Positions 6,113 through 9,000 of a stretch of 9,000 nucleotides of DNA are shown here, in pieces. Source of the DNA: Collinsella sp. OM04-5 (GTDB taxonomy: Bacteria; Actinomycetota; Coriobacteriia; Coriobacteriales; Coriobacteriaceae); the NCBI RefSeq assembly GCF_003439125.1, contig NZ_QSUU01000001.1, forward strand, positions 185,899 through 194,898. The letters run 5' to 3'. The notes under the pieces were generated by a model. It saw only the letters and a list, made by a program, of their open reading frames with translations, had not been told where the DNA came from and did no database searches. Position 1 is the stretch's first letter. Each line of letters starts with the position of its first letter. A program made the position numbers and the translations under genes.

Positions 6113-7972
6113 ATGAATCCGTACACTTCTTCCGGCTCGGTCGCCACGATGACCGCCAACGTGTCTGGCAACGATAACCTCAACGACCTGGGGGACGGCC
6201 CGCGCCAGCCCGGCGACCCCGAGCGCTATCCCGTGGGCGCGGTGACCCGCCGCCTGCTGGGCTATGTTCGCCCGCACCGCATTTCGTTTGCGGCGTCGTT
6301 TGTGAGCGCTGCCATCTCGGTGATCTTGCAGCTCTACACACCTATTCTCATCGGCGAGGGCATCGACCTGATCGTCGCCGCCGGGCAGGTGGACTTCGAT
6401 GCGCTGCTGCCGCTTGTCACCAAGCTCGCGATTGTCGTCGTAGGTGCTGCGGCTTTCCAGTGGCTGCAGGGCTATTGCGTTAACCGCTTGTCCTACGAGA
6501 CGGTGCGCGACATGCGCGTGGAGGCGAGCGACAAGCTCAGCCGCATGCCGCTCAGCTTTATCGACAGCCATGCCCACGGCGACCTCATGAGCCGCGTGGT
6601 CAACGACGTCGATCAGGTGGGCGACGGTCTGCTGCAGGGCTTCACGCAGCTCTTTACCGGCGTTATTACCATCGTGGGCACGCTCGCGTTTATGCTCTCC
6701 ATCAAGCTGACCATGACGCTTGTGGTGGTGCTCGTCACGCCGCTTTCCATCTTTGCGGCCGGTGCCATCGCCAAACTTTCCAATAAGAGCTTTACGGCAC
6801 AGCAGCGCATCCAAGGCCAGCTCGGTGGCCATATCGAGGAGTATGTGGGCGAGCAGAAGCTGGTGGATGCGTTTGCCTATGGCCCGAACGCTCAACAGCG
6901 CTTTGATGCCCTTAACGCCGAGCTCTATACGGCAGGTGAGCGCGCGCAGTTTATGGGCTCGCTCTCCAACCCCGGCACGCGCTTTATCAATAACATCATC
7001 TATGCCGTGGTCGCTGTGATCGGCTGCGCGGGCGTGATCACGGGCGTGCCTGCGGCGCTCACGGTGGGCGGCGTGCAGATCTTCCTGTCCTACGCCAACC
7101 AGTACACTAAGCCGTTCAACGAGGTCACGAACGTCATCACGCAGATCCAGACTGCGTACGCCTCGGCGCGCCGCATGTTTGCACTGCTCGATGCGCGCGA
7201 GCAGGAGCCCGATGCGCTAGATGCCGTGGAACTTGCCGCCCCGCAGGGTGAGGTGACCTTTGAACATGTGGACTTTAGCTATGTGCCCGACCGCAAGCTG
7301 CTGCAGGATGTCTGCATCGAGGCTAAACCCGGCATGCGCTTTGCCCTGGTCGGCCCCACGGGCTGTGGCAAGACGACGCTCATCAATTTGCTGCTGCGCT
7401 TTTACGATATCGATGCCGGTCGCATTGCGGTCGATGGCCGGTCTTCGCGTGACTACACGCGCGCAAGCCTGCGCCGCGCCTTTGGCATGGTGCTGCAGGA
7501 TACGTGGCTGTTCGAGGGCACGGTGGCGGACAACATCGCTTACGGTTGCCCGGATGCCACGCGCGAGCAGGTTATCGAGGCTGCCAAGCGCGCGCATGCG
7601 CACAAGTTTATCGTGCAGCTGCCAGGCGGCTACGATACGGTAATCGGCGAGGACGGCGGCACGTTTAGCCAGGGCCAAAAACAGCTGCTGTGCATCGCGC
7701 GCGTCATGCTCACCGATCCGGCGATCTTGCTGCTGGACGAGGCAACGTCGAGCATCGATACGCGTACCGAGCTGCAGGTGCAGGCGGCATTCGACGAGCT
7801 CATGGCAGGTCGCACAAGCTTTGTCGTGGCGCACCGCCTGAGCACCATCCGCAACGCCGACTGCATTCTGGTCATGCGCGACGGCCAGATTATCGAGCGG
7901 GGCACACACGACGAGCTGCTGGCATCGGGCGGTTTCTATGCCGAGCTCTACCGCAGCCAGTTTGCCCAGTAG
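6113..7972 (+). CDS. ABC exporter half-transporter with competent nucleotide-binding domain
   Basis: A 619-aa partner of the preceding gene. A hydrophilic N-terminal stretch of about 50 residues precedes six membrane helices (about 58-340), with the loop block MPLSFIDSHAHGDLMSRVVNDVDQ beginning at 145. The ATPase domain has Walker A GPTGCGKTT (414-422), Q-loop Q462, Walker B ending LLLDE (539-543) with the catalytic Glu E543, and H-loop H574 (AHR). Its signature is SQGQ (519-522) instead of SGGQ, the change seen in TM288-type subunits. In a head-to-tail dimer its intact Walker site would face the first subunit's SGGQ and hydrolyse ATP, while its altered signature would face the first subunit's degenerate site. 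The ATG begins at the base after the previous TAA. AGGAGGG (6099-6105), inside the end of the upstream gene, lies 7 nt before it. Stoichiometric co-translation is likely. No strong terminator follows; weak hairpins lie at 7975-8002. Confidence 0.96.
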   Translation: MNPYTSSGSVATMTANVSGNDNLNDLGDGPRQPGDPERYPVGAVTRRLLGYVRPHRISFAASFVSAAISVILQLYTPILIGEGIDLIVAAGQVDFDALLPLVTKLAIVVVGAAAFQWLQGYCVNRLSYETVRDMRVEASDKLSRMPLSFIDSHAHGDLMSRVVNDVDQVGDGLLQGFTQLFTGVITIVGTLAFMLSIKLTMTLVVVLVTPLSIFAAGAIAKLSNKSFTAQQRIQGQLGGHIEEYVGEQKLVDAFAYGPNAQQRFDALNAELYTAGERAQFMGSLSNPGTRFINNIIYAVVAVIGCAGVITGVPAALTVGGVQIFLSYANQYTKPFNEVTNVITQIQTAYASARRMFALLDAREQEPDALDAVELAAPQGEVTFEHVDFSYVPDRKLLQDVCIEAKPGMRFALVGPTGCGKTTLINLLLRFYDIDAGRIAVDGRSSRDYTRASLRRAFGMVLQDTWLFEGTVADNIAYGCPDATREQVIEAAKRAHAHKFIVQLPGGYDTVIGEDGGTFSQGQKQLLCIARVMLTDPAILLLDEATSSIDTRTELQVQAAFDELMAGRTSFVVAHRLSTIRNADCILVMRDGQIIERGTHDELLASGGFYAELYRSQFAQ

Positions 7973-7998
7973 AGCCCAGTAGGGGCTGCCGATTAGCG

Positions 7999-8017
7999 GC
8001 AGATGGTTTACATCTGC
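7999..8017 (+). promoter_or_regulatory. Perfect palindrome over the -35 box, candidate operator
   Basis: GCAGATG (7999-8005) and CATCTGC (8011-8017) form a perfect 7-bp inverted repeat with a 5-bp spacer. It covers the whole TTTACA -35 box of the promoter below. A dimeric repressor bound here would block RNA polymerase. Its left arm also overlaps a second dyad, CTGCCG/CGGCAG (7986-7991 with 7997-8002), which might weakly end the ABC transcript. No regulator for the site is identified. Confidence 0.45.
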
Positions 8018-8034
8018 GTCGATAGTACTAAGAT
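8007..8034 (+). promoter_or_regulatory. Promoter candidate of the flavodoxin-family gene
   Basis: TTTACA (8007-8012, 5 of 6 to consensus) and TAAGAT (8029-8034) are separated by 16 bp. The start of transcription would fall at about 8041, giving a leader of about 53 nt. It suggests the gene is transcribed independently of the ABC pair. Confidence 0.6.
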
Positions 8035-8093
8035 ATGCTTTTAACAAATTGCATTAATGGCTCGAGTTTCGGGGGAAACGAGGCAACGTGACT

Positions 8094-8645
8094 ATGACAT
8101 GCTCTATGGTGGTTAACAGCAAGAGCGGTAATACCAGGATGGTTTCGGGGGCGATCAAGCGCGCACTGCAGGCTGCGGGCGTCGAGTTTATCCACGCTGC
8201 CGCGCTGAGCGATGATGCAGATCCGGAGCAGGTCGCGCACGAGGCAGAGGGTGCCTGCGCTGCCGATACGGTGCTCGTTGGTTTTTGGTGCGACAAGGGC
8301 GCCTGCACGCCCTCGGTGGCGGCGCTGCTTTCCGCCCTGCACGGCAAGCGCGTCTTCTTGTTTGGCACCTGCGGCTTTGGTGCCGACCAGAGCTATTTTC
8401 AGCAGATTATCGACCGCGTGTCGTCCAATTTGGCCGAGGATGCCGAGCTTGCGGGCTGGGCGATGTGCCAGGGCAAGATGGGCCCCGCGGTCAAGCAGCG
8501 CTACGAGGCCATGCTTGAGCAAGATCCCGAAAACGCCCGCTTTAAGATGCTGCTCGACAACTGGGTTGCCGCGAAGGACCATCCCACCAAGGAAGATCTG
8601 GACAACATGGCCGCAGCCGCCAAGAAGGCTGTGCTGGGCGAGTAG
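8094..8645 (+). CDS. Flavodoxin family protein
   Basis: This 183-aa protein has a flavodoxin fold signature. The N-terminal strand MVVNSKSGNTR contains the FMN phosphate loop (S9-T14, S-K-S-G-N-T). Further core strands include TVLVGFWCDKGACTPSV (59-75) and KRVFLFGTCGFG (85-96), then AGWAMCQGKMG (120-130). It would bind FMN and act as a cytoplasmic electron carrier or reductase partner. The C-terminal helical tail (DHPTKEDLDNMAAAAKKA, 162-179) and the MCQGKM block resemble flavodoxin-family proteins of gut anaerobes, including the group called BilS linked to bilirubin reduction. That link is from memory and no BilR-type reductase is in the window. Cysteines occur at 66, 71, 93 and 125. ATG 8094 is preferred because GAGG (8080-8083) lies 10 nt upstream; an in-frame GTG at 8088 would be only 4 nt away. 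It has its own promoter candidate and terminator. Confidence 0.85.
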   Translation: MTCSMVVNSKSGNTRMVSGAIKRALQAAGVEFIHAAALSDDADPEQVAHEAEGACAADTVLVGFWCDKGACTPSVAALLSALHGKRVFLFGTCGFGADQSYFQQIIDRVSSNLAEDAELAGWAMCQGKMGPAVKQRYEAMLEQDPENARFKMLLDNWVAAKDHPTKEDLDNMAAAAKKAVLGE

Positions 8646-8682
8646 ATAATCGCCGTCGCGCGCTCGAAATAATACAAACGTG

Positions 8683-8713
8683 AAAGCCTCGAAATTCTCG
8701 AGGCTTTTTTCTT
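8683..8713 (+). terminator. Rho-independent terminator of the flavodoxin-family gene
   Basis: A perfect 10-bp stem (AAAGCCTCGA 8683-8692 with TCGAGGCTTT 8698-8707) has a 5-nt loop and runs into TTTTTTCTT (8705-8713). It lies 37 bp after the stop codon. Confidence 0.93.
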
Positions 8714-8725
8714 AACACGGGGTTG

Positions 8726-8911
8726 CGGAAGCTGAGTCCCGGAATTTGCCTCTGGAATGGGATGTGGTTTCCGGTTGAGGGGTCTGGCGGAAAGCGCGAC
8801 CCGGAATTTACGGCCGAAGTGGGATGTGGCTTCCCAACGGGGCCACAAGCGGAAACCGCATCCCGTTTCGCAAGCGAATTTTGGGACACGGTTTTCAGAG
8901 GGTTATGGGCT
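8726..8911. repeat. Three degenerate 62-bp tandem repeats with internal dyads
   Basis: Three units begin with CGGAA at 8726, 8788 and 8850, each exactly 62 bp after the last. Units 1 and 2 agree at about 40 of 62 positions without gaps by eye; unit 3 is more diverged but keeps CGGAAACCGC, TCCCG, TGGGA and GG-TTTTC at the same offsets. Each unit is itself a loose dyad: CGGAA...TCCC near its start can pair with GGGA...TTCC near offset 33-47, so each could fold as a hairpin. The period is not a multiple of three, which argues against a coding repeat. I see no supported gene from 8646 to the window end. Confidence 0.7.
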
Positions 8912-8951
8912 GCGAATTAGATGGGGCTGTCATAAAGCTGCAAAAAGAGGG

Positions 8952-8988
8952 TTAAAAATAAACGGTACTTCCAGCAGTTTATTTTTAA
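8952..8988. repeat. Perfect AT-rich palindrome beside a G tract
   Basis: TTAAAAATAAAC (8952-8963) and GTTTATTTTTAA (8977-8988) form a perfect 12-bp inverted repeat with a 13-nt loop. The AT-only arms contrast with the GC-rich surroundings. It is followed by TGT and an uninterrupted run of nine G (8992-9000) that reaches the window edge and may continue. The stem lacks a following T tract on the + strand. Confidence 0.65.
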
Positions 8989-9000
8989 TGTGGGGGGGGG

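Noticed and set aside
5750..6895. A 381-codon open frame on the - strand across the two ABC genes
   Set aside because: It is antisense to two unmistakable ABC exporter genes, has a His/Arg/Ala-rich composition typical of GC-rich shadow frames, and shows no family motif.
7217..8047. A 276-codon open frame on the - strand over the second ABC gene and the flavodoxin promoter
   Set aside because: Antisense to the ATPase domain, no ribosome binding site or recognisable motif; explained by GC-rich codon usage on the other strand.
8726..8911. CRISPR array
   Set aside because: The repeated unit diverges throughout its 62 bp, with no identical repeat separated by unique spacers, and no cas gene is nearby.
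8723..8920. A 65-codon + strand frame across the tandem repeats
   Set aside because: No ribosome binding site and the 62-bp period shifts frame at every unit, so coding repetition is not supported.

Overview
The window looks like a high-GC actinobacterial chromosome. My best guess is a gut Coriobacteriia member of the Collinsella type, judged from overall base composition, gene style and the density of palindromic intergenic repeats; no 16S or other decisive marker is present. Coding is mostly on the + strand. Only a LemA-family gene and a tRNA-Ser lie on the - strand.

Layout. Positions 1-369 hold the terminator of an upstream gene, a 211-bp segment bounded by imperfect inverted repeats, and the lemA terminator. 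lemA (370-921, -) diverges from a TetR-type regulator (1121-1717, +). The regulator ends 3 bp before a convergent tRNA-Ser(UGA) (1721-1810, -). From 1862 to 3643 a single frame encodes a TadA tRNA adenosine deaminase joined to a complete glycerate kinase, which is the most unusual coding feature here. Then comes a 67-bp near-perfect palindrome, the small SRP RNA with its own promoter and terminator (about 3763-3921), and a second large palindrome (3935-4029). Two abutting ABC exporter genes (4259-6112 and 6113-7972) follow. Last come a flavodoxin-family gene (8094-8645) with a palindrome over its probable -35 box, its terminator, three tandem 62-bp degenerate repeats (8726-8911), and a perfect AT-rich palindrome next to a G tract at the window edge.

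How it fits together. tadA beside SRP RNA, with tRNA-Ser close by, recalls the order known from Bacillus subtilis, where tadA (yaaJ) is followed by the SRP RNA gene scr and then dnaX. Here dnaX is absent, and a glycerate kinase has been joined to the 3' side of tadA. The two ABC genes carry complementary motif changes (Asp for the catalytic Glu and Gln for the H-loop His in the first; SQGQ for SGGQ in the second). That is the pattern of a heterodimeric exporter with one degenerate and one competent ATP site. The flavodoxin-like gene is probably an independent unit. Several intergenic gaps carry distinct inverted or tandem repeats that look like dispersed intergenic elements. Their genome-wide copy number cannot be judged from this window.
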